A stretch of 64,000 nucleotides of DNA, from NCBI GenBank assembly GCA_905250075.1, contig CAJNOP010000027.1:942032-1006031 (forward strand). The letters are read 5' to 3'. Origin of the DNA: Rotaria sp. Silwood1. Lineage: Eukaryota; Rotifera; Eurotatoria; Philodinida; Philodinidae. The translations under genes were made by a program, and so were the position numbers. How positions within the stretch are numbered: position 1 is the stretch's first letter; every line of letters begins with the position of its first letter. This document shows, one piece after another, positions 29,494 through 40,163 of this stretch. The notes under the pieces are model-generated. The model saw nothing but the letters and a program-made list of their open reading frames with translations, was not told where the DNA came from and did not search any database.

Positions 29494-30525
29494 GTGAGTA
29501 AAATAGCAGGAAATATTTTCATCCGCTACTTCCCACATCGTTGCTTCATGAATTCAATAGACTTTCTAAAGACAACAGTGACAATAACTAAATCTAACTA
29601 GAAGCAAGTAAGTTCCATCATTTACTCATGCATAACTATGTTTTTAAATGTCTTTTCTTCATTAATGTACTGGAAGATTTTCTAGTCAAAAATCAGACCA
29701 GCTTCTTACATCATTAGATTATATTGTTCAATTTTTCATGATTAATCAAGAAAAATTTCAGAGTTTTTTTTTAATTTATACTAATTTTTTGTATGCTTTC
29801 CTCTTGTCTTTATAATATTTTTCCAAGGTTGGCTAGTAGAGATTTTTAAGCAGCGTCCCATCTCGTTTTCATCGTTTTTTCCTTTTCCTCTTGATTCTTC
29901 TGCTCTGTTTGTTTCTTGACTTTCCCTTTTGCGCGTGATAGCTTCAGACAAAAAATAGATACCCTTTAGCGGAGCATGAAATAGTTATATTTAAGAGCAC
30001 CTGATTTTTTTGCCCGTATCTGTCGATAACTTATGAAAATAGGATTTCCATGTCATGCATATATATGTATATATAAATGTAAGATGATCAATTTATGTAT
30101 ATATAACAATTCTTATTCTAAGTTAACGTTGGTGTGATGACAAACATGTCATTGCGCATTCATTATATAGTGCTCGAATAAACAAAGAGGCATTTCTCTG
30201 TTGATTACTGTAAGTTTCGTCTTTTCTTTTTTTTTTTTTTACTTTTCCAGGTTTTCAATGATTAAGTTTTTCAAGTAATTGAAAGAGAATTATTGTAATA
30301 AGCTTTTTTCCAGACATAAAAAAATGCTTAAAACTTGATTTTAAATAAAAATAATTAAGTAGTTTATGAATAAAAAATATTTAATAAATGTAATTTGCGT
30401 ATGTTCAATATTACATTATAAATTTCCGAGCAAAAAAACCTCAGGTTAAAAAATTTTTCAAAAACAAAAAAAACCTAATATTGTCTTGATATATATATTT
30501 CAGATAAATTGAAGAAAAGAAAACA

Positions 30526-32409
30526 ATGTTTTTAAGTAAGGAGAGTGTTAATCCACGTATACTATGTAATGTTCTTGCACCAATATTTATCTGTGGTTTT
30601 TTGGGCAATATTATTTGTATAATAGTTTTTCTTCGTCGTCGTTTTCGTACACGTTCAATAAGTGTGTATTTCATTGCCTTATTCTTTAATGATTGTGTAC
30701 TTTTATTTATATCACATATTGCTAAAATGTTAATATTTGATGCATCATCATCATGTTGGTTTAATATTTTTTTATCAAAATTTATTGATATTATTTATTA
30801 TCGTGAAATGATCTATCGGCAAAGTTTAGCGGTGCTTACATATAATACAACTTATACACAAATTTCCATGCTTATTTTTATGTTTATGTCTATACAACGT
30901 GTACGAACATTTTCATCTATATCATATCGTGAAAGTCGAATGGTTGCACTTATGTTAACATTAATTGCATTTATATATGGAATTATTGTATCATATATGC
31001 AATTATATGATGCATTTTGTATAGAAAAATTAAATTTAACAAAAACTCAAACATTACAAATTGATTTATTAATTAATGATACCAAACATTTGATTCATAC
31101 AAAATGTACAACAACAACAACAACAACAACTACTACTACTACAGCAATCTTAACAGATTTAATAAATAATTTAGGTAGAAACACAAAAACAAAAATTAAA
31201 TTATTTTAGTTTTATTTACTGTTTTCTAAAATAAATTTATTTTTAGTGATTGATTCAAAGACAAATTTTCCTTTATCAATAATATATTCTTCGACAATTT
31301 CTTCTATATCAACATCAACAATGTCTATAAATAGTTATCATCAAACTTCTTTATCATCATTAATTAATAATAGTGATTCATTAGATGTAAATAGTAATTC
31401 AATTTGCTATTCGGAAATAGATTGGCATCGTGTTCGTCATCGCACTATAGCTTATGTTTATCTTCAATCATATATGTCAATAGATTGGCCGGATGAACAT
31501 GCTCAAGGTTCAATATGTCATCTTGAAAGTATTTTACCATCATATCTTCTCACATCTATACAGAATTTAACATGGTCATCATTAAATTCACGTCCGGGTA
31601 AAGATTATTTTCATGAACATCAATTTTGTACACAAACATACCATTTCATTGGTTCATATGCAAATTGTTCGGTTCCTCTAACACCTGAAACTTTTCAACA
31701 TTGGTATAAATTCTTATATGATCGTCGTTTATCATTAAAAAATCGTTATACAATTGGTTTTATAATTGGCACATTTATTCCATCATGTATATGTGTCATA
31801 TCATCATTTATTTGTCTTTATTATATATCAAATCGACCATCTATACGTAAACATAGTCATTCACGTGCTGAACTTCGTTCATTATCTCTTATATTAGTTG
31901 AAATATTATTAAGTTTATTGAATGCTTTACAATCCTATATCATAAATTTTTTTACATGTCATCGTTTATTATTTCGTATGGAAACCGATAATTGTTATGG
32001 ACAATCAAGTAATAATATTTTACCAAATTTTCTTGGTAGCATACTTGAATTATTTACATCAACATCTAATATATTAATTTTAATATTATGTGGTGCACAA
32101 TTTCGTAATGAGCTTATAGGAATTCTTCATTTAAAAAAACTTTTTCCAAAAAAACAACAAAGTCAACAATTAAATAGATTAAGTCAAAATAGAAGAGTTT
32201 GTAAACGTTCAAAAATAAATCCACCCCATCGCATAACATTGTCATTGCCATCATCAAAAAATAGAGTTAGTAAAATAAATGATATACTAGATGAGCCATC
32301 AGTAGATTCATTTCTTGCTTCATTTCATAACAAAGAATATCTGAGTATGACTGAACTTGAACCATCTGATGATATTAGTCAATATCCTGTTAAATCGACT
32401 GTTGTTTAA
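30526..32409 (+). CDS. Orphan seven-transmembrane receptor with very long second extracellular loop
   Basis: Probable rhodopsin-type GPCR at the plasma membrane, ligand unknown. Two exons, 30526-31174 and 31247-32409 (72-bp intron), give 603 residues. Hydrophobic segments: TM1 ~11-36 (GFLGNIICIIVF), TM2 ~46-69, C77 before TM3, TM3 ~106-128 with QRV where DRY is usual, TM4 ~139-161, TM5 ~384-410, TM6 ~427-452, TM7 ~474-499, then a ~100-residue tail rich in Lys, Ser and Gln. The loop between TM4 and TM5 spans about 220 residues, against some 15-40 in typical family A receptors. It holds a Thr run (195-206), Ser/Asn-rich sequence and several Cys, and the intron falls inside it. TATTTCAG lies upstream of the ATG, a possible trans-splice or 5'-UTR acceptor. 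Confidence 0.75.
31109..31143 (+). repeat. In-frame (ACA)n(ACT)n microsatellite in receptor exon 1
   Basis: Triplet repeat encoding a run of Thr in the long extracellular loop. The length is a multiple of three, so slippage changes the loop without breaking the frame. Confidence 0.85.
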
Positions 32410-33694
32410 TTATTATCAAATAGAAGTTAGATACAAAACAAGACTATCCGACGATGGTAAATAATGTAAAAGCACTTTTCTTTTTCTTTTTCTTTTGTTT
32501 GTGTTTACATTTGATTGTATAGTTGTATATTTATTATATTCACTGTCAGTAATTATGCAACCATCAAAAGAATAATATTAAAATAGAAGTATGTTAAAAA
32601 TTATATAGAAATAAAACAAAGACAAAAAAAAAATCTTATTAATAAGAAAAAAATGACATTTTAATCAAAGAAATGGAATAAGAACTATATCGATAAAAGC
32701 AAATGAATATTAACAACCATTCAAAGCGTTGGATTAAAGCAAAATATTAATACCCTACTAAAAAAAAACCATACGAAGAACTAATAGATCTATTGAACAA
32801 TAAGTCGACCTTTTCAGCAAACAGAAAACATTTGGATCCATTATATTTAAGAAGTATTAAGGAAAGTAAAGTTTGTGTCAAGTGCATTGTGTGTCTTGTT
32901 TTGTTATTGTCTGTGGCTGTCAAAAAAAAAAAACTTATTGGTTGAAGTAAATTAGTACGTTTCGATTCCAAACACACTAGACGAATTCAAGCTAAATGAA
33001 GCAATTTAGCCTATAAGTATTTGTGTACTTCGTAGAAAAATAGAAATTTCAGCTCATGTTAATTATTATAACCCTAAATTTAATATGGTTTTTCATTCAT
33101 TCAAGAAAGAAAATTTATTTACAACTAAATATTACATTGATATAGAAGAATAAAATTTATCATAAGACGCTATAGAAATTAAAGATGAAGAGGATTTCTA
33201 TATATCTGTAATAAATGATAAATTAAGTAGTTTGTTGATCTTGACACAAAAATCTGTTCTTGTCAAACACAATCTGATAGGAATGTTGCAATGTATAGTA
33301 CAGAAAATTCACGTTCCCTACCCACCAACTCCGACAAATATTATCATGGAAACGTCACGGACGTTGACAAATGGAATCGATAGACACTTTAGATACGATT
33401 CATCACATAGATGGCTGATATTTTAACAGGGACATATCACGGACCTGACAAACATTCCTAGCGGCGTCTTTCCCTCATCACGGGCCATGACAGATGCTTA
33501 AACAACATATCTCTCCCCCCGTGCATCACAGATTATGATAAATATTATTGATGTACGATCTTCGATCATACATCACTAACATCTCGTTATACTACATGAA
33601 CTCGTTCTTTATTGCATTTCTCTAGGATTAAGTAAAAGAATGGTGAAGGAATGTGTTCAAAAATAGATAGAATAAAACAGTATTCCACTGATTT
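32410..33694. other. Intergenic up to the assembly gap
   Basis: AT-rich 3' flank of the receptor, then from about 33330 a distinctly less AT-rich stretch in which the motif TCACGGRC..TGACAAA recurs in weakening copies (near 33354, 33434, 33475 and 33522). Confidence 0.5.
33535..33586. repeat. Dispersed repeat with palindromic core, copy 2
   Basis: Reads TATTATTGATGTACGATC then TTCGATCATACATCACTAAC. The core ATGTACGATC/GATCATACAT is an imperfect palindrome shared with 12224-12274 inside the ADH5 intron. Confidence 0.55.
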
Positions 33695-33794
33695 NNNNNN
33701 NNNNNNNNNNNNNNNNNNNNNNNNNNNNNNNNNNNNNNNNNNNNNNNNNNNNNNNNNNNNNNNNNNNNNNNNNNNNNNNNNNNNNNNNNNNNNN
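33695..33794. other. Assembly gap, 100 N
   Basis: Exactly 100 Ns, the usual placeholder for a gap of unknown size. It abuts a tandem repeat on the right, a likely cause of the break. Confidence 0.99.
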
Positions 33795-33902
33795 CGACGA
33801 ATTGTCCTGCAACGAATTGTCTTGCAACGAATTGTCCATGCAACGAATTGTCCGTGCGACGAATTGTCCGCGACGAATTGTCCTGCAACGAATTGTCCTA
33901 GC
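33795..33902. repeat. 15-bp minisatellite bordering the gap
   Basis: Seven visible copies of ACGAATTGTC plus a 4-6 base variable spacer (CTGCA, TTGCA, CATGCA, CGTGCG, CGCG), giving units of 14-16 bp. Because unit length varies by one base, it is unlikely to encode a peptide repeat; translated frames running through the Ns are artefacts. The true length may be longer and hidden in the gap. Confidence 0.9.
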
Positions 33903-33914
33903 ACCTAAAAAAAA

Positions 33915-34665
33915 TAATGATATATTCTGAAAGTGCGTGGAGTTTTATATCAGCTTGTATATTTGCCTTTTCTTTTGGATATATGTATGACAAAAAAAAT
34001 TGAGTGTAATGAAGGCACCCTCATCGTCAGATCTCCACAGACTTGATTTTGTCACTGTCACCAAAATTAGTTTTTAAAATTTTTCATCACTATAGAATTA
34101 CCTTTTGAAAAAAGTAATTCTATTCTGATAGAGCATGAAATTCTCTATCACTCTGTATATTTACTTAGTTCTTTATATTCATTTATCGAAAAAAAATTTG
34201 AGTACAGCGAACACACCGTCAATTGACAAGTACCGGAAATCGTTACTTTTTTCATTTTTCCAAAATATAGTTACTATACAAATAAATTTCTAAAAAATGA
34301 ATTATAGATTCTGATAGAGCTTCAAATTCTCTGTCATTCTATATATTTTTCCCTTGCCTTGCATTTATGTACTGAATGTGCTGCAGCACATAACTGTAAA
34401 ATAATTAACAAATATACAGGATGATAGAGAATTTCAAGCTCTATAAGAATCTGTGATTGCTTTTTAAAAATAAATTTTCGCATAAGAATAATAAATTTAA
34501 AAAGAGAACTCGAGAAGCAACGAAAACTGCACATTTTCGATACTTGTCAATTGACGGTGCGTTCACTGAACTCAAAATTTCTTTTCGATAAATGAATATA
34601 AAGAAATAAGTAAATATACAGGGTGATAGAAAACTCCACGCTCTTTCAGAATATATCATTGTTTT
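33915..34665. repeat. Compound palindrome / foldback element
   Basis: A unit containing TTCTGATAGAGCNTNAAATT, CTCTATCANNCTGTATATTT, ATTCATTTATCGAAAA and CGTCAATTGACAAGTA occurs in forward orientation near 33920, 34115 and 34305, then inverted near 34400-34450 and 34530-34660. The outer ends pair as GATATATTCTGAAAGTGCGTGG with AGAATATATC. The arrangement suggests nested foldback insertions. Short open frames on both strands here are by-products. Confidence 0.7.
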
Positions 34666-35778
34666 TTAAAAAAATACGCTGCTATGATAATGATATCCCC
34701 AAAATACAGATTACAGCTTATTTTTTCCAGGCGTATATAGATATAAATGCATCTCTAGATCGCTTTTTTTTGCTTTCACTTTTTCAATCGTTCTACTTTT
34801 CTACGTCCACTAATGATGTGCCATTAAGTTCCCACAGAAGAAAGTCTATGTCTATGTAAACTACTTTTCTCTGCAGTTCGAACTCATCAGTCAGATCAAT
34901 ACAAAAAAAGGAGAATACAACCAAACTATATTTTATTTACTTCGCATTTGTTTTTCTTTGTCTTAGAATTCGGTCAATTGCTGATAGGACAGAAATTATA
35001 GTGTAGATATTGATTTTTCATCGCTTAATATCTGTCAATTAATGGCCTAAGTTATTTGTCTCTCTGAATCTACTACAAAACAATCTCATACTCTTACTAC
35101 TCTTAACTGTATAATGTTATCTCTCATTTAGATCATTTAGTTGTGCTCTATTTTTTGTCTGATGGTTGTTATCGGTTGGGACTGTACAAAGAAAGCTACA
35201 GTAACATATGATGCATCACAAACGAAAGCGGACAGAGTAGGCGTGCTGCACAAGAGCATATAACAGCACATGCCTCTGCATGTAGTAGAATTACTGTTTA
35301 GATTAATAGTTATAAGAGCCCATGTGTTGTAACAGAAAGAAACAGATAGCTGCCTATGAAATAATATGAAGTAAAATTTCTAGTATTGGACTACTATTGA
35401 TTTAAGAGTATATTTTATCGTCAAACTTGTGCATCTCATTAAAACTGAAACGAACACAATATTGAAAAAAATCGGTAGCGAGTAAAAAATATATTTGAAC
35501 TGTATGGCTCATTGTTGATTTCGGGATCTGTAGATATGTTTAATTATTTTCTTCTTATCATTATGAATTTTGCGTCTAACAAATATGCAGAAAAGAAAAC
35601 AGGAACTAATTAATCATAACTTCAAGTAAAAGTAATGAGAAATATGGATGAATAAAAATATTATACAAGTTTACTGATCTTAGCATCAGTAAAAATTGAA
35701 CGTATAATACTAGATTATTATCATAAAGTAAATTTTTTTGTTGTTTATTTTTGTCAACTAATTTTGATCAAAATTAAG
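34666..35778. other. Intergenic, nothing recognised
   Basis: AT-rich sequence right of the compound palindrome, up to the candidate small gene. No motif, repeat or durable open frame. Confidence 0.5.
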
Positions 35779-35985
35779 ATGAAATACCTGAAGAAACATG
35801 ATACTAGTCAATCACCACGTCATGCTCATTTATCATATCGTCCTTGTTCTTATGTACCAAATGTATATCAACAACCATATTATGATGGTCAGTAAAATAA
35901 CATTCCAATATCCACTAATTTTTACCTTTTAGGAAGGTATTTAGTCATTATGCCAAGCACATTACAATTATTACTTTATTGGTAA
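35779..35985 (+). CDS. Candidate two-exon small protein (53 residues)
   Basis: Exon 1 (35779-35887) starts MKYLKKHDTSQSPRHAHLS and continues with a Tyr/Pro-rich stretch (YRPCSYVPNVYQQPYY). A 45-bp intron with donor GTCAGT and acceptor TTACCTTTTAG keeps frame into exon 2 (35933-35985; RYLVIMPSTLQLLLYW, stop). Intron size and sites match the real genes here. No homologue is recognised, and the peptide is short enough for chance or a gene fragment. It lies about 110 bp left of a TTAA element. Confidence 0.35.
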
Positions 35986-36097
35986 CTGTAACCCTTTCAA
36001 TCCCGTGTGTCATCTACAAGATGACATTCAGAACAAAAACGAAATATTTTGCGCTCTTTCGTCTTCTTAGACAACAAATATCATATGATATGTTTAA

Positions 36098-37095
36098 GGG
36101 GGAACCCCCCCTCCGAAAGTCGATTTTTCTTAAAAAACTCGATTTTTGAAAAAACACATATTCTAGTAGCCCTGAGTGTCCTCTTTCAGAATATGTATAA
36201 ATTATATAAGAATGGAACATATTTTGCCAAATTCTGGGGCGTCTATTGGAAGTTATAGTGGAAAATCGACTGTTGTGTTGATTTTTTTTCCTTAGTTACC
36301 GGTAATTAATATCGTTCCATCTTCTTTATTAGAAGTATAAAACCATCGACGTATCAAGTAATCATGTTCTACCTGTTGCAGTCAGAGAAGGAAGCTTCAA
36401 AATTAGGTTATTTTTCGAAAAGGTGGCGCTACAGTAAACTTGAATTTAGAAATTAGCTTAATTTTTTCTTGAAAGCATCATCAACTGCAAGACCTTTTTA
36501 CACACTTTCCAATGATATATAATATGCTCCAATTTTCTACACAGGAACATCATCAACTACTTCGCAATGTTGTTATTCGTTTTTCTCAGCTTCACTTTTT
36601 TATCGTTTACTGATCACTGCGGAACATTTTCCCAGTCCACTGTTTGACGTACGCTGCTGATATTTTTTTTATTCAAAAGATGAGACTTTTTTCTAGAAAT
36701 TGTGGGAACAGATTTCTAAAATATATCTCCGTTGTTCAGATATTAGAAAATCTTTGAAAGAGATCAAAGCAGTTTTTTCGATTTTCGATTTAAAATGATC
36801 ACTACTATTGAACAAAGATGAATTTCAAAAAACTGTCCCCACAATTTCTAGATAAAAGATTTTTCTTCATTTTGAAACAAATTTCAACATTTTCCATGCT
36901 ATCGCGCCTCGGGAAAATGTTCCGTGCCAAAAGCCCCATTTTCATGAGTAAATTGAGTATAACTCCTCAATTATGAAAAATGATTGGTTCAAATTTTTAT
37001 CAGATGCTAGTTACATTAGCTTTTCTATTTCCTGAAATTTTCATCGAAATCTCTTGAACCGTTTAGAAGATAGGTTTTTGAGGGGGGGTTCCCCC
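36098..37095. mobile_element. TTAA-flanked non-autonomous element with GC-rich inverted ends
   Basis: 998 bp bounded by perfect 16-bp inverted repeats GGGGGAACCCCCCCTC, flanked on both sides by TTAA (36094-36097 and 37096-37099), consistent with a 4-bp target duplication. TTAA targeting is the hallmark of piggyBac-type transposases. Inside is a second inverted pair: GGAACATTTTCCC..TTTTTTCTAGAAATTGTGGGAACAG near 36620-36717 against its complement near 36832-36925. No transposase frame is present, so it would need an enzyme supplied from elsewhere. A relative lies at 46435-47159. Confidence 0.75.
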
Positions 37096-37290
37096 TTAAA
37101 GGACAATCACTTCGTATAGCTATGTATAATGAACCTAGATTTCGAACACATATGATTATGATAGCTGAACGCAAGAAAATGTCGGGATTGAAAGGGAGAA
37201 TGTTAGGATTTATGATTGAAAAATTCGCCTGAATTAAAAACTTAATTCTCTCTCAAAAAAATTACTTCTATTTTTTCATATGGATGAATG

Positions 37291-37526
37291 CACTGAAAAA
37301 GACTACAGAATAGTTAACGGAAAAACGTTTTTGATTCTATAATAAACGATAAAAGGATTTATGATTTTGGAACGGGACATAAATCCTTTCTTGCTCATAT
37401 GACGAAAATAGTAAGCGATTTTTCTGTTCCTAGTTTTGAAAAAGAATTTCTTCAGTATCTCAAAAACGGAAAAAGGATCTATATCCCATTGTACATGCAT
37501 AATTACACTCTTATTTTTTACAGTGT
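37291..37526. repeat. Possible MITE with CACTG ends
   Basis: Left end CACTGAAAAAGACT and right end TTATTTTTTACAGTG pair imperfectly and resemble the ends of 4109-4238. The interior has no open frame of note. Weak call. Confidence 0.3.
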
Positions 37527-37689
37527 AGTTGAAAATACTCGTTGAAACTATTCAAATATTAAATAGTTGAATACCTGAAAAGTTTTCAATGATATACTCC
37601 AACTTTCAGGTTTGACACTGCTGTTGTTTCTTGAAAAGACTATATGCCCCCTGAGCTTCTCTACTAGCGAATGAAAACTGCATATCATT

Positions 37690-38056
37690 AGTTGTTGCCG
37701 TTCTTGACTTGTTCAATTATTAACCGACTACATTTAAGCTTGGTGCCGACTTTACTTTGATAATTTTTATGGCTTTTCTAACAAATATCAATGATTTAGC
37801 TAGTATTACAAAGTAAAATTTTGCAAATAACCATTCTTTTATATTAGAGTTTTGCAGTAAGCCTACAGGCGTTTTGTATTTTAATGCGTAGCATTCATTG
37901 CTTTTCCATTTTGTAGTGTCTTTCCTATATTTATATTTGTGTATCTGTACGGTTTCGTCAACAATTAAAATGTATTATTGAATACACATCTCAAACGATG
38001 GCGACGACCAGGAATTGCTAACAATCAAAGAGCATAAGCTTCAGGAGAAAATATAA
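37690..38056 (+). pseudogene. Truncated pseudogene copy of the receptor at 42124
   Basis: Corresponds to the end of exon 1, the intron and exon 2 of the gene at 42124-43179. Shared landmarks are TTTTGCAAAT, ACCATTCTTTT, AGTTTTGCAGTAAG, and in exon 2 TATATTTATATTTGTGTATC, CGGTTTCGTCAAC and CAAACGATGGCGACG. A one-base loss near 37970 and a following in-frame TGA (TATTATTGA) break exon 2. The upstream transmembrane region is missing or unrecognisable. Confidence 0.8.
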
Positions 38057-38825
38057 ACAATTTCACGAGATTGACATTTGTTATTCAGAAAAATAGCGTA
38101 AATTTTTTTTTCTAAGAGATTGTGCTGTGTTCTATTCAGTGTTATGTCTTGGACGTAATTATTTTTTTGTTCTTGTTTAATTGAAAACAAGAGTTTTTGC
38201 GTATTGTAAAAGATCATCCATGAATAAATTAATTGTATCTTATTCTTGTAAGATATAGAATTAGTTTGACCATACCTCACTTGAAAAGAACGCATGTACT
38301 CTTTAAGATATAATTAATGGTTATACAACTCTACAATGATTTTACTTTCTTGTTGCCTAGACAGAGCAAGTGTTTGACGTGGTATGACATATCTACAGAG
38401 AATCAAATTGTAATTTTATAGTAAATTACTAATATTATTTGTTTTAGTATATAACTAGTGGAATAAATGAGTATACTATTCGTTTTACCATGCATCATCT
38501 ATTTCACAGCATCATTCTTGTTAACCCTTTTGAGTTCTTGATAAATGATGAATTTTCTCTAGTATTAATTGAATATAAGATGCTTATATTATACTTTTTG
38601 ACACATTGACAAATAATTAACATGGACATGTCATGCAATAGTTTTAAAGTACATTAAAATTGCTGTTAGACTCTGTGTAAAGTTCCGATTGAATTCTAAA
38701 ATACTCAGAGATATATTTATGTCAATATGATGGAAATATAAGAAGTATCAACAACTGATATCTCTCAAACAACAGTATGATTGAAGGTTCGTTGTCTGTG
38801 CATTTTGATGCATTAAGTAACTCAT
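37690..38825 (+). repeat. Segmental duplication, copy 1 (partner 42800-43965)
   Basis: Homology with the 42.8-44 kb region continues past the receptor 3' end, for example GAACGCATGTACTCTTTAAG, GATGAATTTTCTCTAGTATT, ATTAACATGGACATGTCAT and ATATTTATGTCAATATGATG. A central part (about 38330-38510) has been replaced or rearranged. After the inserted element 38826-40163, weaker homology seems to resume to about 40500 (GAATATGACAG.., GGCATAAGATTATTT). Confidence 0.8.
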
Positions 38826-40163
38826 AACTACCATTCATTCCAAATAAAAAGAGACAGTCAGTGTTGGTCGAATATCTTCATAACGATAATAGCTAGAGAC
38901 CTGCGGTTGTTTTTGTTCAATAGTCCTATATGGGGCAAGTAAATTGTGTGCTGGGAACAAAAATTTTTGAATGTATTTTCATGGAGATTGAGGGCTTTTT
39001 TTCGAAAAGAATCGAAAACTGAGCGTGTTAGAGAGCTGGATTTTGACCTCTAATTCTTGCAGACGATAGACTAGACTGTTGTCCTCATTCAAAAAAAAGC
39101 CGCGCCTTTCTAGGATATTCTGTTAGAAAACGAGAGCATTTCTCGTTAAACCCACAAAAAGCATTATTTTGCCTATGAGAACATGAAATACTTCATCCAG
39201 CGAACATTTCATGTGATTATTTCTGACTGTCCAAGCACAAGGGTTTGGTTAGAGACACTGTCAGGCACTGAAGTCCTTAAAATGATGTCCATTCTGATAG
39301 CCCCTTGTTCCACTATCACCTATAATTGCCTTTTTTCCGGCAGATAAATCATTCAGTTTTATTTTTCCAAAGTAAATATCATCTTCACTACTGGAGTCCA
39401 TCGACAATTCTTCTTCATCTTCCGCAATAGTATCAATCATTTCAGAATTGATCGCTTCTTTCACATATTTGTCGACTTCTGGAAGTATCACTTCCGTATT
39501 GCGTGCATGAGGTTGTGGGTGAAAAGAAGACCGTTCCGAACATTCACCCAGTCACATCCTATATGGCATCAGCTGATTCTAATACTTTTGAATAATCTCT
39601 CTATCATATAATCTAGCTGCAATAAATACGATGCTAAAGGTTTTACTGGAAAATAGGCAATTATAGGTGACAGTGGAACAAGGAGGCTATCTGAATGGAC
39701 ATCATTTTGAGGACTTGAGTACCTAACAATGTCTCTAACGAAACTCTTATGCTTGGAAAGTCAGAAATAATCGTCTGGAATGCTCGCTGGATGAAGTATT
39801 TCACGTTCTCATAGGCAAAATAATGCTTTTTGTGGGTTTAACGAGAAATGCTCGCGTTTTCTAACAGAACATCCTAGAAAGGCACGGCTTTTTTGAATGA
39901 GGACAACAGTCTAGTCTATCGTCTGCAAGAATTATAGGTCAAAATCCAGCTCTCTAACACGCTCAGTTTTCGATTCTTTTCGAAAAAAAGCCCGCAAACT
40001 CCATGAAGATACGTTCAAAAATTTTTGTTTCCTGTACACAATTTACTTGCCCCATATAGGACTATTGAACACAAAAAAACCGCAGGTCTCTAGCTATTAT
40101 CGTTATGAAGATATTCAACCAACACTGACCGGCTCTTTTTATTTGAAATGGATAGTAGTTTTG
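38826..40163. mobile_element. Foldback element with ~515-bp terminal inverted repeats
   Basis: The left arm (38826-39340) and right arm (39646-40163) are near-identical when inverted: CCAAATAAAAAGAGNCNGTCAG at the outer ends, CTGCGGT..GTCTCTAGCTATTATCG, AAAAAGCATTATTTTGCCTATGAG, and GGCAATTATAGGTGACAGTGG at the inner ends. The 305-bp loop and part of the left arm carry an open minus frame (see 39261-39537). It sits inside a segmental duplication, and the other copy has a different palindrome at the matching position. Confidence 0.85.
39261..39537 (-). pseudogene. Transposase-like ORF fragment within the foldback element
   Basis: About 90 codons stay open on minus without an initial Met until a possible GTG at 39491. 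The middle is acidic (DTIAEDEEELSMDSSSEDD), followed by FGKIKLNDLSAGKKAIIGDS and GTRGYQNGHH, then a stop. The GDSGxRGY block resembles, by eye, the second-Asp region of DDE transposases of the PIF/Harbinger or IS4-like kind. The inverted arm repeats its 3' part out of frame. Probably the remnant of a captured or deleted transposase gene. Confidence 0.35.

Larger units (their letters stand above)
22371..30525. other. Long AT-rich stretch without a convincing gene
   Basis: About 8 kb with only short open frames. Listed separately are one foldback element (24933-25395), coding-looking scraps (25806-26530) and one exon-like segment (29385-29493). Short AGAT repeats occur near 29160. The right end must contain the promoter of the receptor at 30526. 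Confidence 0.55.

Noticed and set aside
29390..29494. Calling the CC-X4-C segment a venom or toxin peptide
   Set aside because: Three Cys in a short exon candidate are not diagnostic; there is no signal-peptide exon or precursor. Described only as a Cys-containing exon candidate.
33795..33902. CRISPR-like repeat array
   Set aside because: Units are ~15 bp with 4-6-bp variable parts and no spacers of guide length, in an animal-type genome. This is a minisatellite.
33587..33908. Open frames crossing the Ns on both strands
   Set aside because: They exist only because Ns are translated as X. The sequence to the right is a 14-16-bp minisatellite whose unit length breaks any frame.
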